A stretch of 64,000 bases of DNA from positions 3,472,001 to 3,536,000 of the forward strand of contig JAUCEF010000014.1 in assembly GCA_033558025.1 (NCBI GenBank). Direction: 5' to 3'. Positions within the stretch are counted from its first letter, which is position 1; each line of letters begins with the position of its first letter. Origin of the DNA: Phytophthora sp. 'mugwort' (taxonomy: Eukaryota > Oomycota > Peronosporomycetes > Peronosporales > Peronosporaceae). Below are positions 39,236 to 50,581 of the stretch, piece after piece. The notes below the pieces were generated by a model. It had not been told where the DNA came from, did no database searches, and worked only from the letters and a program-made list of their open reading frames with translations. The position numbers and the translations under genes are program-made.

Positions 39236-42099
39236 CGAGGAGAAAGTTGGAGTTGGGATCGTTGCGACGGGAAAACGGCAAATGGGAAAGCACGGGAAAA
39301 GGCGACAGACTTGTTCCGGGTCGCTATAGTGATCGGTATGAGATGCTACTACTGGGTTGACTACGGTTTTCTCTGGGAGTAAAGGCATACATCCTGTGCT
39401 CCTTGTCCATGCAAATTAACATTTAATATCATATATTTTGAGATTATAATGGATTTGTATTAAGTTCATCTGCTCTTTATTAGTTAATTAATATCCAGTC
39501 GATGGGGGAACTCACTAATTTAGGACAATTTTGACATTACACGTATTCGCCACAAAAACTTGTCAATGACACGCGTAATTGAACGACATAAATGGCCCGA
39601 TGCTCGCGGCAAACGTGCCGATCGTTTGTACAGAGAGATCGCTACGCTCAATCACGCCGTTGTGCTGTCGACGATTAGCAAGCGAATACAGAAAACTCTG
39701 TCCAACTTAATACCACCGTTAGGCTAAGTACAACAGGGTGATTAGGCATTAGAGAGAACACACAACCATCCATCATTTGTAAGCTGTCGTCAAGGTTCCA
39801 TTTAGCGATGTTGCATTACTAAAACAATACCACCGCGGCCATACGACCAGAAGCGAAATACATGTATCTGCAAATGGCACGAAATGAAGTCGTCTCTCTC
39901 TCAGCGACGATGGAGCGCTGTCAAAAGAGAAACAGTTCGGCAATGATGGTGACGCTATATTTACCGTGTCGGCAATGCATGACAGTGACGACAGCGACGA
40001 AGCTGTAGAAGCAGAGGAGGACGAAGGCCCTTTAGCAGCGTTCACGATAGCCGACAAAACGGCTGCAGTTTTCAACCTGACACAATACCCTGATGTACAG
40101 TAACGCAAGAGCGGGAAGCGGCGTGAACGCGTACCGGTACATTGACCCGAAGTTTTTCAGTATGTGATCTGTGGGTATGAATGTGCGTATGTTGCAAATC
40201 AAATGTACTTCCACAACATTTTTCCTAGTCTCCTATTGGTCCCTCGTTTTTCTTGGAGGACTCCAACTTTTTTTCTAGTCTCCAATTGGCCCTTGTTTTT
40301 CAAACACAAGAAACTCTTCAAAAACGGCGAAGTTACAGTAAAAATACAACGAAACCACCGTAAAGTAAACGACCAGTTTAAGTCAACTGGACCGGTTTAA
40401 GACAGTCCGATTTGAACCTGCACGATTTAATGCACAATCCAATCTAAAATATGTTACGTCTGTCACAACGAATAGTGGGGACAATTTAGCCAACCGCGTG
40501 GTTTTAAACATTTTAATTTAATATCTCTTGAAAATATAGACTATAAGGGAATATCGGAGTTAAGCGAAAATTTGACATTGGATGTTTTATACCCGGATAC
40601 TGAAAGCAAATCAAATTAATGACTTAAACCTATGTTCTTCCAAAATCGGAGCCTGTAATTTGTTCGATTGGAAAGCACTCAAACCAAGCCTATTAGAAAC
40701 AGGAAAAACATGTGAAATTCCTTTAACGCCGCAAATATCGCCTATGCAATTAAAGCTCTCACAGTCGTGGACCTTCTGTGATCCTGACTTAAACTCGTCG
40801 TTCACCTTATCAAATTTAGAGTTGAACTGATTTTGCCAAAACTTAACACACAGCCGAAACTAGGATCACAAAATAGCACCAAGTGACAGGCACGCTTTGG
40901 ATTTTATTTGAGGCCCTATGCGATCCACATGTTTTCATATTGCCGAAGATGGTCGGAGCGCAGTTTAAAATTGAGAGCGGTCATTTTAAGGAAAGAATGC
41001 GGATGATGGACCTTCTCTGTGTAAATCGACTCTTCTCTACTTAAGATTTTATATTTGATCGAGCATTTATAATCACAGGATTGGATAGACCATCAATGCA
41101 GAAGTATTAAATTTCCAATCAAGTTTAAGTTTGAGATTTGGCAGGTATCGATTATTGTGGAGTGAGAAGTGATTAAGTTCAGGAGGGAACTTATACATCA
41201 GTGTGCTGTTTTCCGGAGGTTGAAACAAATCCAAACACAGGGCAGGGCAGGTGGCGATCCTGCTGAAAACTTGTAGCTAGTGTATTGGTAATGTTTGTGA
41301 TGTAACTAGCAGATTGAAAAGTGAGAGGTATGGACATCGTCACCATCCATCCTTCTCGATGAAGTATAAAACTTTCAAGCTGATGGCATCATGAAAGGTA
41401 AGGCGCAAGACATCCAGAGATTCCACTTGGATCTCTAGCGGCCTGTTCTACAAGATGGATGAAAATTTGATCAGATCCAGATGTCTGGATCTGCCATCGC
41501 CAATGAAGCGTACTGACCTTCATACACCAGGGTCAGGCACGACTCGTCTGTGATTGACATGAGTGCACCAAGGTCGCTCACTGTCTGTTCGTCAAGTCTT
41601 TGGGTTTCATGTCTGTCGGTGGAAGCTGGCTTAAGCCAGAATCCACCACACAGCCCCTAAAGCTTGATTCCGCCGCTACACTTCGACTTCATCATTCACT
41701 ACCGTGGCAGTCAGATCCTTGCCTGGCCACGACAACTCCAGCGCACGATCACCTCTCACTGGCAGTCTGTCGGTCTCAGCGTTTGTGAACGCGTACGACG
41801 GCTAACACCTTGGTCCTCGGCTCAACCTGTACTAGGCGCCTCGGGGTGTTCGTGTCGGGACGGTTTTTTCAGGTCCAGGTTGATCCCTCGAAGTCTGCAA
41901 CGCAGCAACGACGGGGTCACCTCTGTCGGACGCCTGAATAGTTGTAGCAGCTGAACGTGATTGCTGTCGTCGACGACTGGGCCTCCGGCGACTCTTGTCC
42001 GGCGGCCTTACCGCCGCAGTCGCAACTGCCGTTTCCTGTAGCTGTCTGTCTCCAGTCGTTGGTCAACCTCTGCCAGTGCGCTTTAAGCTCTTGATCCGC
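39236..42099. other. 2.9-kb AT-rich region, no intact gene
   Basis: Starts with the promoter of the second PL3 gene. Between 39400 and 41600 base composition is AT-rich with only short frames. A 10-bp inverted repeat with a 2-bp spacer lies at 41472-41493. From about 41640 the composition becomes C+G-richer and is probably the degraded 3' end, possibly including LTR remnant, of the adjacent Ty3/gypsy element; no LTR boundary could be drawn. Confidence 0.4.
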
Positions 42100-44100
42100 G
42101 ATTGCCACGTACTGGATCACCAACGTCGGAACATCCCGATATAGGTTTGCGAGCGATTCGTACGAGTCCTCAATATTTCAAGACCCTTCCACTGCACCAA
42201 AATCTCATAATCGTTGATCTTATCATTCTACGGGTGGTCCTTGAGCTTCTCGATCGCCAAGACGATTCCTTGCGACGAAATATGCCGAGGAGTTCCTCCG
42301 TCACATCCAAGCTGGAATCCGCATAGAACTTAAGTCTAGAGGCGTGTACATCCAACTCAGCGCCAGCGATAAGGTATCGAATAGAAAGGAATGCGCATCG
42401 GCACGCACCACACAATAGAGCCCTACCCAAGTGACGAGCAGTTTGTTGCCATTCTTCTCGTCAACCCATGAGCGTAGCACGTAATCTCCTTCCGTTAAGT
42501 TCACAACGTTTTCTCCTCGTTCTCGCTTCTTGTTCAATAGTCTCTGTTTCAGGCGTTGGTCTTCAACCACCCCGTGCATGTCTTGAATACTGCTTCGCAG
42601 GTTGGCGAGGAAATCGTCGATCTTATCACACGCGGGTACCTCCTTGAATTCCCCCGTACCAGGCAGGTAGGATTCCTTGAGAGGTTTTGGGCGCGGCAGC
42701 CCGGTAAATAGCTCTACTGGCGCTCTGTTGCCGAGTGAGGGCACCGCAGTGTGATTTAGGTTGGACTGTACCATGGGCACAAGGTATACCCAATCGTTAT
42801 GGTTTATCTTGTATTCCAAGATCATCGTCCGAATCACTTGGAGAATATCACGGTTCACCCGCTCGACGGAGCCATTGATTCACGGGCAGTAGACGGGGGT
42901 GAACTGCTGTTGCGTGCGTAGCCTGTGCGACAGCTCACTCACTACTTCGTTCTTGAAATGAGTTCCTTGATCCGAGATCCAAATTGGTGGCAGGCCAAAC
43001 CGAGAATGCCAAACAAGGAACGCTTCCACGGTCACAGTACTGTCGGCTGTGTCTGCCACGATAAGCTCACAGAAATGCGAGGCATGGTCCTTGAGCACAA
43101 GGATGTACTTAGAGTCTCCAAAGCTTTCACCCATGAACAAGAAATCAAAATGTAAAACTCCATTGTGCTCACCGCAGTCAATCGTTTCACCCCAAGGTCT
43201 GGGGATGATTCCCCCCCCCTTCTGATGCTGGCACAGCCGGCACGGGCGAACAAAAGTGGACGCCAGGGTGTTAAGATTCTCAATCGCAAACAATCGACGT
43301 ATGTGTTCAACCATGGCAGCGCTGCCACGGTGTCCTTGAGCCCCACAGTGTGCAATGATGAATAGTCGTAAGCTGAGGTCACTAGCTTCAGTAGGGATCC
43401 AAATCCGGTTCCGGAGTTGAGTAAGCCATCGTCGGTACCTTCAGCTCCTAATTGCGGTTCATATCGGGACTGCACCATCGAAATCTTCACAAAAGTCAGC
43501 CAAACGAAATTGTCGTCATCGAGAGGGCGGAGCGTCGAGATGATCGGTCCTGCTACCTCCGTCGCTGGCTCTTGTTGAGGTGCAGCACTTGATGCTGCTA
43601 GTGTATCAGTATAAATCCTCCTGATCGTGGCGATCACCGGAACGTGGTTACCGGCTCACCTACTGATCATGTCGGCCAAGACGTTCTGGAGCCCTGCGAT
43701 GTGCTCGATCACGTAGTTGTAGTTCATCAACTTCATGGACCACCGCAACCATTTGCCTTTCACATGCTTCTTGACGTGTTCATCAGGTGCAAGCAATTGA
43801 ATCAAATTGCAGTGATCACAGAACATCCTGAATCCTTGCGATCTGAACAGCAAATAATCCAGTTTATAGCAGGCGAATGCAATCGGGAACGCTTCCTTCT
43901 CGATCACTGACCAGTTGAGCTGGCTACCCGTAAAGGTACCGCTCATGCACTCAATGAGGTGATGCTGCTGGTCCTGGACAGGCACTTTGATGTCGAAATC
44001 CTTGACTTAGGTCACAATCGAAGCCCATCCAATGTCCGAGGCATCGGTTAGCAGGCACGTGGTCGCCAAGTCATCAGGGAAATTTTAAGTGCAGCCGAGG
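42100..44100 (-). mobile_element. Truncated Ty3/gypsy retrotransposon (RNase H, integrase, chromodomain)
   Basis: Read on the minus strand from 44100 to 42100. RNase H comes first (LLTDASDIGWA; MSGTFTGSQLNWSVIEKEAFP at 43985-43656, with MFCDHCNLIQLL). Then comes the integrase H2C2 finger (MVEHIRRLFAIENL; CRLCQHQKGG) and the catalytic core (HFDFLFMGESFGDSKYILVL; LPPIWISDQGTHFKNEVV) at 43314-42880, and the integrase C-terminus (42858-42301). Last is a chromodomain scrap near 42230-42130 (YEILVQWKGLE). Gag, protease and RT are absent, so it is 5'-truncated at about 44100. Lesions: a stop at 44007-44009, a TGA at 42880-42882 just before INGSVERVNRDIL, and frame changes near 43640, 43330 and 42340. 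Confidence 0.8.
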
Positions 44101-44379
44101 CTAGCATGTCCTCTGGATCAACTGCTCTTTCGTCGATGCGGTTTTCTTCTGACGAACAACCTCATCGTTCGAATCTTCTTCGACATCATCAGTAGCGTGA
44201 TCGGATTCGTCCAGAAGCGACTCATCGTCATCATTCGACGCTTTTGTTCGGCAAAAACGCTGCTTCCCTTTCGCGTTGCTTAAAGTCACCATAATATCAC
44301 TCGTTCCGCTCAATCCACTTATTCTTATCGGGATTTGTTGCTCGTTACTTTCTGTGACTCGCCCCTGTATGGCCACCAT
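44101..44379 (-). other. Unrecognised acidic ORF at the truncation point of the gypsy element
   Basis: A 92-residue frame with an Asp/Glu/Ser-rich middle (SNDDDESLLDESDHATDDVEE) and ATG at 44379. It abuts the point where the Ty3/gypsy element loses its RT region. It may be a piece of another element's ORF brought in by recombination, or a chance frame. No motif recognised. Confidence 0.25.
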
Positions 44380-44599
44380 ATAACCGGTCTAGTTTCGCCG
44401 CCTGCCGGCGAATCGTATATCTCGTGCTAAACGTTGCGGTTGTCTTCTCGACGAGATGTCACTCCAAGTGAGCGGGATGGGAAATCTGCGCCCAGTTGAG
44501 CGCAATCTTGCCGCTGAACTCGACGATGATGTGGACGATGAAGATCACGGTGTTGCGCAAGGGGAACGCCCACCCCTAGTGCCAAGGGCGACACGTGTG

Positions 44600-45307
44600 C
44601 CTACTTCTTGACTAGAAATGTAAGTACTTGCAGAAGGCGTTGCTGGTCCTCGCGGCGCTGGGCCTCGGCGGCAAGGCGATCTTGTCTCTCTTGCTCCCAC
44701 AGCTCGCGCCGAAGCTCTAACTCCTTCTCCTTGTGCTTCCCCAGCACCTCCGCCAGCTTCGCGAACTTGTTGGGACTCTGGCTGGGCCGCGTCGTCCTCG
44801 CTAGGCGGGTCGCGCCGCTTCAGGCGCTAAACGGCAATCTGTCGGATCACCTCACCGGTCTTCTCGGCGGCGAGAGCTTTTGCCCGAGTCTCCTCTTTGG
44901 CCTTGTTTGCCCTGCGCGTGCCGGTGCTCGTCGACGAGCAAGAGGAGCTCGTCGAGAATCTCATGCTTGAGCTCGTACTCTTCTCTGACGCCTGAGCTCT
45001 TGGCGCCTTCTTGTGGTTGTTGCGTGCACTCTCTGACAGCCACATAATCGAATTAGAGAATAGTAGAGCCACAGTAGAGCACACATACCATCTCACACGT
45101 ACTTAGGAGTAGATTAAAGCGATTCTGGACCGTCTTGGCGCTGAGATTGTCACGCAAGAAAACGTCGGATGCATTTAGGGCGTCTGCCGCGTGCTGCCAC
45201 TTCTCCATTACGTTGCCGTAGCCTCTCTTGAAGGGCTCCTCGGCGATAATTTGCTTCAGAAGAAGCGCGTCATCGGCGTCTATGAAGTTCTTGCGCTTGC
45301 CTTCCAC
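44600..45307 (-). pseudogene. Broken Myb/SANT-like DNA-binding family gene
   Basis: The part at 45307-45075 encodes KNFIDADDALLLKQIIAEEP, VMEKWQHAADALNAS and LSAKTVQNRFNLLL, a Myb/SANT-like trihelix region of a large repeated family I recall from Phytophthora genomes. Downstream, after a possible intron (donor GTATGT after GAGATG near 45087, acceptor GTCAG near 45038), follows SGVREEYELKHEILDELLLL, then a coiled coil that needs two frame changes (RLKRRDPPSEDDAAQPES; PNKFAKLAEVLGKHKEKELEL; then QERQDRLAAEAQRRED) to reach a stop near 44605. There is no in-frame ATG at the start (only GTG), and a TAA/TGA splits the tail, so this copy looks inactive. Confidence 0.6.
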
Positions 45308-45665
45308 CGTTGCAACGCTTCTGAGAGAATCAAAGTGCTGTGGGGCCTGCTTGAGCGAGCAGCTTCGCCGCAGGGATGGATGGTGATAAGGGAAGTGAAA
45401 GCTGTCACCACATTTGGCGCTTTCACAAGGATTTTGTAATGAAGGTTTAGGGGAGCGGTGTTTTAAACAGCTCTTTTGGTGGTAGTGGTAGTGAAAGCGC
45501 CATCGAAACCTCTCTAGTATCGCTAACTAATTGCTACCAAAAGTCTGGAGGCAGTTCTGTAAGCGATATCAACACTATCCACAGTCTCGGTGCGGCCAGC
45601 AAAGACAAATCTCAGGTTTGTTAATATTGCGGCTTATTTCTTCTCATCAACGAATACCAGTTGTA
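45308..45665. other. Spacer before alpha/beta hydrolase 3' end
   Basis: About 360 bp with no supportable gene; includes the missing 5' end of the Myb/SANT-like pseudogene and the 3' flank of the hydrolase. Confidence 0.4.
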
Positions 45666-47225
45666 TTATGCTGCTGCAGAGGGTGCACTCTCACCAACAG
45701 CTACGCCATCAATTTCCACCTCATCTATCCCTTTGCAGCTCACACCTTCATTCGTTTCCCTGTGGTCCATTGCGGTACCACTTTCAAACTGTTTGGCTGC
45801 AAATGCTGCCATCCTCTGAACTCCGACGCGAGCGTAGGGCAACACGTATCCTGGAATAACCATGAATACATGCGGCACTCCTTCATGCATGTCCACTTCC
45901 CAATTGGTCACCCCATCAGCCTTGGCCTTCGCCTCCAGACGCACCGAATGCTGGAACAGCGTGTCAAGACTCGCAGTCTGCAAAAATATGGGCGGAAGGC
46001 CTTGAAGGTTGCAATGCACCGGGGAGGCGTCCGCCCACGTGCTCGGGTCATCACGTGTTGGATGGTACGAAAGCACACTTGCAGCCGTCATGTTAAGCGC
46101 AAGGACGCAGTGTTGGCTAGCAATCTCATCGTCACCCCAAGTAAGATCAGCCAGAGGACACATCACAATAGCTGCTAGTGGTAGTGGCAGTTTCGACTTC
46201 CAGCTCGACAGTCCGTCACGAACTCGCAGCAGCGTCGACATTACCAAGCCCCCTCCGGCACTGTCTCCCGCCAATATGATCTGGGACGGTTCCAGCTTCT
46301 CGTGCTGAAGCAAGTACTCATACATGCCCACGGCATCTTCCGCCGGCACGGGAAACTGATGCTCCGGCAGCTTGCGGTAGTTGGCAAGAAACACATCAAC
46401 GTTCACGTCTGAGCCAAGCTCCTGCTTAATGGCACCTGCCAACGCGCTGCAAAACGAGATGTACATCCTTGGGCTCAGTACGGCGTATCCCCCTCCATGG
46501 AAGAAGAGCACCACCAACCGCTTCCTCTCTCTGCTGGCCTCAGTGGTTGACGACTTGAGCCAGACGTGCTCGAGTCCGTTGAGGCGCACACTCTCGAGTC
46601 TTAGGCCGTGCTGCCAGCGCGCGAACCAGCCCAGGAACGTGCCGAACATGGCCGTGTGCTGACGAATCACCCGCGCGTGGTGCGCGTCGACGATGCGCTC
46701 GCCGAACATATCAGCAGCGCTGCGCATGAGTCCGTGCAGCAGCTCGTAGCGCAGTGTCCACTTTGGAAATGTTGGCTTCAAGCCTCGCGCAACGAACTGC
46801 ACCGTGATCCTGCAGAGCGCCCAGGAGATGCCTGCCAATAGTCGGACAGTCTCCAGAGATGTGCGACAGAAACCCCGGGATGCTTCGCGGACCAGTAGCA
46901 TAGCGATGGCTCCACCGGTGCCACCGAAGACCCAGCGCAGGAACTTGCGGCGGCGGTCTGGGTCTGTCCATAGACGGAGAGCTAGCGTCTGGAGCGTTTG
47001 GCGACGCTGCATTGTGGACGAGAGAATCGAGGCGTTGACCATTGCTTGACCCGCGGAATATTGGCAACTGCTGGCCCCTGGTACCCGTCGGGGCCACGCG
47101 GACTGGTTGAAGTGACGATGTGAGACCTCGGCGTCATGAGATCTTGACAAGATGCGACCATCCTGGTCAGGACTGTTTGATGTAGCCATCTTCTTTCTCG
47201 GGGTATATAATTTGTGGACATACAT
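45666..47225 (-). CDS. HSL-type alpha/beta hydrolase (519 aa)
   Basis: Serine hydrolase of the hormone-sensitive-lipase/GDXG group; likely an esterase or lipase with unknown substrate. The catalytic domain occupies the C-terminal two-thirds: oxyanion motif FFHGGGYAVLSP (about residue 241), LANYRKLPEHQFP, nucleophile motif LAGDSAGGGLV (about 322), an acid in LQTASLDTLFQ and the His in VPHVFMVIPG. The N-terminal 150 residues contain one hydrophobic segment (FGGTGGAIAMLLV) and a conserved KPTFPKWTLRYELLHG block shared with the paralogue at 61796. First ATG is at 47225; MATSNSP at 47189 is equally plausible, and a TATA-like TTATATA (minus) lies between them near 47208-47214, so the start is uncertain. 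Single exon. Confidence 0.88.
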   Translation of the reverse strand: MYVHKLYTPRKKMATSNSPDQDGRILSRSHDAEVSHRHFNQSAWPRRVPGASSCQYSAGQAMVNASILSSTMQRRQTLQTLALRLWTDPDRRRKFLRWVFGGTGGAIAMLLVREASRGFCRTSLETVRLLAGISWALCRITVQFVARGLKPTFPKWTLRYELLHGLMRSAADMFGERIVDAHHARVIRQHTAMFGTFLGWFARWQHGLRLESVRLNGLEHVWLKSSTTEASRERKRLVVLFFHGGGYAVLSPRMYISFCSALAGAIKQELGSDVNVDVFLANYRKLPEHQFPVPAEDAVGMYEYLLQHEKLEPSQIILAGDSAGGGLVMSTLLRVRDGLSSWKSKLPLPLAAIVMCPLADLTWGDDEIASQHCVLALNMTAASVLSYHPTRDDPSTWADASPVHCNLQGLPPIFLQTASLDTLFQHSVRLEAKAKADGVTNWEVDMHEGVPHVFMVIPGYVLPYARVGVQRMAAFAAKQFESGTAMDHRETNEGVSCKGIDEVEIDGVAVGESAPSAAA

Positions 47226-48207
47226 CTGCTCTGAATGGCTAAGGATTATTCTATAAGGGTGCTTACGCTAGTGCTCGTATTGTTATTGACAGGTACATGT
47301 TGAAGTTGGCCGGTGATGGGTTGCGAGATGGCTACACCTTGTTTGATCTCCAGCCAAACGGTGAAGGACGATTTGCTTGCCGATGCTGAGCGTGAGGTTC
47401 GTAGAGAAGTTATTTTCGGTCGTTAGCCACGTGCGGACGGCTCCGGAGCAGTGCCGCCCGTGTAGAAGGCGCGGGGGGAGTGTTTGTGAGTGAGCTTTCC
47501 AGTATGAGGCAACCTGCCACTGTGCCGAAGACACCTTCTCGTCAACAATTTAATGTTGATGCAGAACTACGACTTGTTGAAGTTGTAGACTCAGTGACCG
47601 CTGGAGGTTCCGAAGTTCGCGTCCAGGTGAAGTGAACTGAGTCGTTCGGCAGTCGCATCAACGGGAGCAACAGCAATGTGCTTGTCAGATAAGATGGACA
47701 GAGTAAAATACCAAGTGACAGGGTAGCCTTCATGTCACCCAAACGTCTTTTCTCTGGATGCAAACGGCTCCAAAAACCCATTTTGGGTCTTTTGGATCTA
47801 GAAAGAGCAAACCGCGTTTCGCCCAAGGCGCCTTAACAGACTTATCCCTGATGTTATATGAACATATCAGCTCTATAGCATCATCACCGCGTCGGGAACT
47901 ACTCTTGATCCTGCGTATTTGCTGAAGATGACAAGAATTGTGCCATAATGAACGCTTAGCTACTACATGTACATATGTACAGACGATTTGCTCGCTACAA
48001 TTCTGAACTCTTCCTGGCGGTCGTAAACTTCACGACGTCCGCTGTTTGCGAACTTCCCCTAAGCAAATAAACAAAATATTACGAGCCAGATGGTACATGC
48101 TAATAAACTAATACAATGAAGTGTTCATGCCCATGCTTGGCAAGTTACAAACAGTTTATGTTTTCGGTTTTAAATTTTCTTGTTTGTGTGCACAGTCAGG
48201 CTCTCTT
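47226..48207. other. Intergenic region left of the mariner element
   Basis: About 980 bp with no coding frame that looks real. Ends at the TA target site of the mariner-type transposon. Confidence 0.4.
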
Positions 48208-48209
48208 TA

Positions 48210-48451
48210 CAGTGCGCGCCAAAAAATTAGGAACAAACTTTGCGGCGCGATATCTCGGCTTCCACTGAGCCGTTTGGCTTGCTGTTTAGATATGAGGTCG
48301 CTATTAGCAATAAAAAACGTTGGTTTAGGCTAACAACCTGAGTTTTGTAGTTGGTGATAGGGCTTCTATACAAAAGACCACAATCGACACCGCGTCAGAA
48401 TAATAAAAACATGGCAGACATACAAAATCCAATATTATTGGAATGATGGTC
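48210..48451 (+). repeat. Left terminal inverted repeat of mariner element
   Basis: Begins CAGTGCGCGCCAAAAAATTA and ends CCAATATTATTGGAATGATG plus GTC, matching the inverted right end. Confidence 0.93.
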
Positions 48452-48492
48452 AAAATGGTTTGATGTGAGCTGACGCGTGTCAGTCGAGAATA

Positions 48493-49488
48493 ATGGGGCT
48501 CGGCCCCAGCGTGAAAGAGCATGAGCGCGGCCGAATGGAAGGGCTGCGCGAGGCGGGACTGACGATACGCGAGGTCGCTGACCGTGTGGGCCGCTCGCCC
48601 ACGTGCGTGTGGAACAACGTGACCAAGAATGAAGGAGAACGAGAGGTAGAGAAGCGAGGGCGTCCGCTGAGCCTGACTGATCGCGAGCTGCGCGCTGTGG
48701 TTCGAGCCGCGGCGACGGGCACATCCTCGGCGGCTACGCTCAAGGTTGACTACAACTGCTCGTGCTCGGTGCGCACAATCCAGCGCCTGCTCTCCAGCGT
48801 CGACTGGCTTGTGTACGCGAAGATGGAGAAGACACTGGACCTCACCCCGGCGCACAAGGAGGCACGGCGAACCTGGGCAAAGGAGATGGTGACCAAGCCC
48901 AAGATCTGGGAGCGCGTCGTGTTCTCGGATGAGAAAAAGTTCAATCTCGACGGCCCCGATGGCTACAAGCACTACTGGCGCGATCTGCGCAAGGCACCGC
49001 GCACGTACGTCAATCGCCAGAATGGCGGCGGGTCAGTGATGGTCTGGGGGGCGTTCTCTTCGGCGGGTAGGTCCTCGCTGGCGATCCTGGTCGGCAAGCA
49101 GAAGTCAGAGGACTATGCCTACACCCTATCTGAGTACTTGCTGCCTTTTGCTCACCTCCATCACGGAGTCGATTTTGTGTTTCAGCAGGACAACGCTCCC
49201 ATACATTCGTCGGCCATGACGCGCGAGTTCCTTGGCGAAATGGAGGTCGAGGTCATGGAGTGGCCCGCTCGCTCCCCTGACCTCAACCCAATCGAGAATG
49301 TATGGAACGCGTTGTCCTCTGCTGTCTACGCGAATGGCAAGCAGTATCGCTCAACATCGGACCTGACCCGCGCTGTTCTCGACGCCTGGGAGCGCCTCAG
49401 TCCATCGCTCTGTGACGCGCTCCTCACCTCGATGCCGAACCGGTGCATCGAAGTGATTGAGCGTCGCGGCGGTAAAACGCATTACTAG
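48493..49488 (+). CDS. Tc1/mariner-type (IS630-like) DD34E transposase (331 aa)
   Basis: Cuts and pastes the surrounding element at TA sites. The N-terminus holds helix-turn-helix motifs ([20 protein letters not shown]; then a GRP-like linker KRGRPLSL and a second HTH ending in RTIQRLLSS). The catalytic core has Asp146 in [11 protein letters not shown], Asp233 in [10 protein letters not shown] and Glu268 in [11 protein letters not shown]; 34 residues separate the last two (DD34E). No frameshift or stop interrupts it. The start is the first ATG after the left TIR, and the stop is 4 bp before the right TIR. It is C+G-rich compared with its flanks and with the TIRs. Substrate TIRs are present on both sides, so the copy could still be mobile. 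Confidence 0.94.
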   Translation: MGLGPSVKEHERGRMEGLREAGLTIREVADRVGRSPTCVWNNVTKNEGEREVEKRGRPLSLTDRELRAVVRAAATGTSSAATLKVDYNCSCSVRTIQRLLSSVDWLVYAKMEKTLDLTPAHKEARRTWAKEMVTKPKIWERVVFSDEKKFNLDGPDGYKHYWRDLRKAPRTYVNRQNGGGSVMVWGAFSSAGRSSLAILVGKQKSEDYAYTLSEYLLPFAHLHHGVDFVFQQDNAPIHSSAMTREFLGEMEVEVMEWPARSPDLNPIENVWNALSSAVYANGKQYRSTSDLTRAVLDAWERLSPSLCDALLTSMPNRCIEVIERRGGKTHY

Positions 49489-49492
49489 GTCC

Positions 49493-49734
49493 GACCATCA
49501 TTCCAATAATATTGGATTTTGTATGTCTGCCATGTTTTTATTATTCTGACGCAGTGTCGATTGTGGTCTTTTGTATAGAAGCCCTATCACCAACTACAAA
49601 ACTCAGGTTGTTAGCCTAAACCAACGTTTTTTATTGCTAATAGCGACCTCATATCTAAACAGCAAGCCAAACGGCTCAGTGGAAGCCGAGATATCGCGCC
49701 GCAAAGTTTGTTCCTAATTTTTTGGCGCGCACTG
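49493..49734 (-). repeat. Right terminal inverted repeat of mariner element
   Basis: Inverted copy of 48210-48451 with one mismatch seen by eye, ending GGCGCGCACTG before a TA. Confidence 0.93.
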
Positions 49735-49736
49735 TA

Positions 49737-50581
49737 GTCCTTAATACATCATTATACGCTCGAGCGACACGCTTCTTCTGGGGCACTTAGTTGTACCAAA
49801 TTGTCTTTTTTTTTACATCCGGCAATCCATGAGAAATTACTCGAAGCTGTTCCAATTGACCTGGACGTGTTGGTATTCGTTGTGGTGAAGACACATGCAA
49901 ACTGAGGCAGCAAAGCACAACGATGTTTGTCGAAGCTTCTTGGCTTGTTTAAGAAATGATGTTGAACCACAGCTTCTTGCTGTCCTCAACAGTAAATTGT
50001 CCTCGCTCCAATCAACTCATTCATATACCGTATATGTCCCGTTGTTCGGATATTATTTTTTTGGTAATTCGACGGCGGCTGCACTCAGTAGCCCAGAAAT
50101 TTATTGGCTGTTTATGATTTCTTTTTGGTCTTCCTATAAGGACTTTCGCAGCCAGGATGAAGGCTGCTCAATTTCTGGGTTGTTCCAGTCAGCGCCGAAA
50201 CTACTTGCAAGCATAAGGCTTCCGCGGATGCAGAACGGACAGAGCTCCTGAAGAGTTCGACAGCAGCTACCGAGAACGGACCCGATCAAGTTCTAGACAA
50301 CGTGCACCAACATCCTTTTTGCAGGCATTATTTCGTATTACTATAACTGCGACTGCCTTGGCTATCTGATGTGTACAGCACAATCTCACTAGAACCTTGA
50401 ATTGAAATTCGCCATGCTCGAAATATTATTGAAGTATGGCTGTGTTACAGTCAAACTTTAACGTAAGTGATATTTTCAATCCAGAGATGTTTGCAGAACT
50501 TAATTTCTTGTAATAACCCAGCAAAAGCGAAACGTACCAACCATTCGCAGCCGACCTGCTTTCTGTATTTCATGCCCCCTG
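49737..50581. other. Spacer, no gene seen
   Basis: About 845 bp, partly AT-rich. A frame around 49895-50250 is open but unrecognised. It could hold the missing 5' part of the multi-TM pseudogene that follows. Confidence 0.35.

Larger units (their letters stand above)
48210..49734 (+). mobile_element. Complete mariner-type transposon with 242-bp TIRs (1,525 bp)
   Basis: The left inverted repeat (48210-48451) and right one (49493-49734) are 242 bp each and, by eye, differ at one base only (C at 48391 against A at 49553 on the plus strand, which pairs as T). The element is flanked by TA on both sides (48208-48209 and 49735-49736), the standard target duplication of Tc1/mariner elements, and contains one uninterrupted transposase gene. 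The near-identity of the repeats and intact ORF point to a recent insertion. Confidence 0.93.

Noticed and set aside
41472..41493. Inverted repeat CAGATCCAGA-TG-TCTGGATCTG as terminator or binding site
   Set aside because: Isolated short palindrome in AT-rich non-coding DNA with no gene next to it; could be chance.
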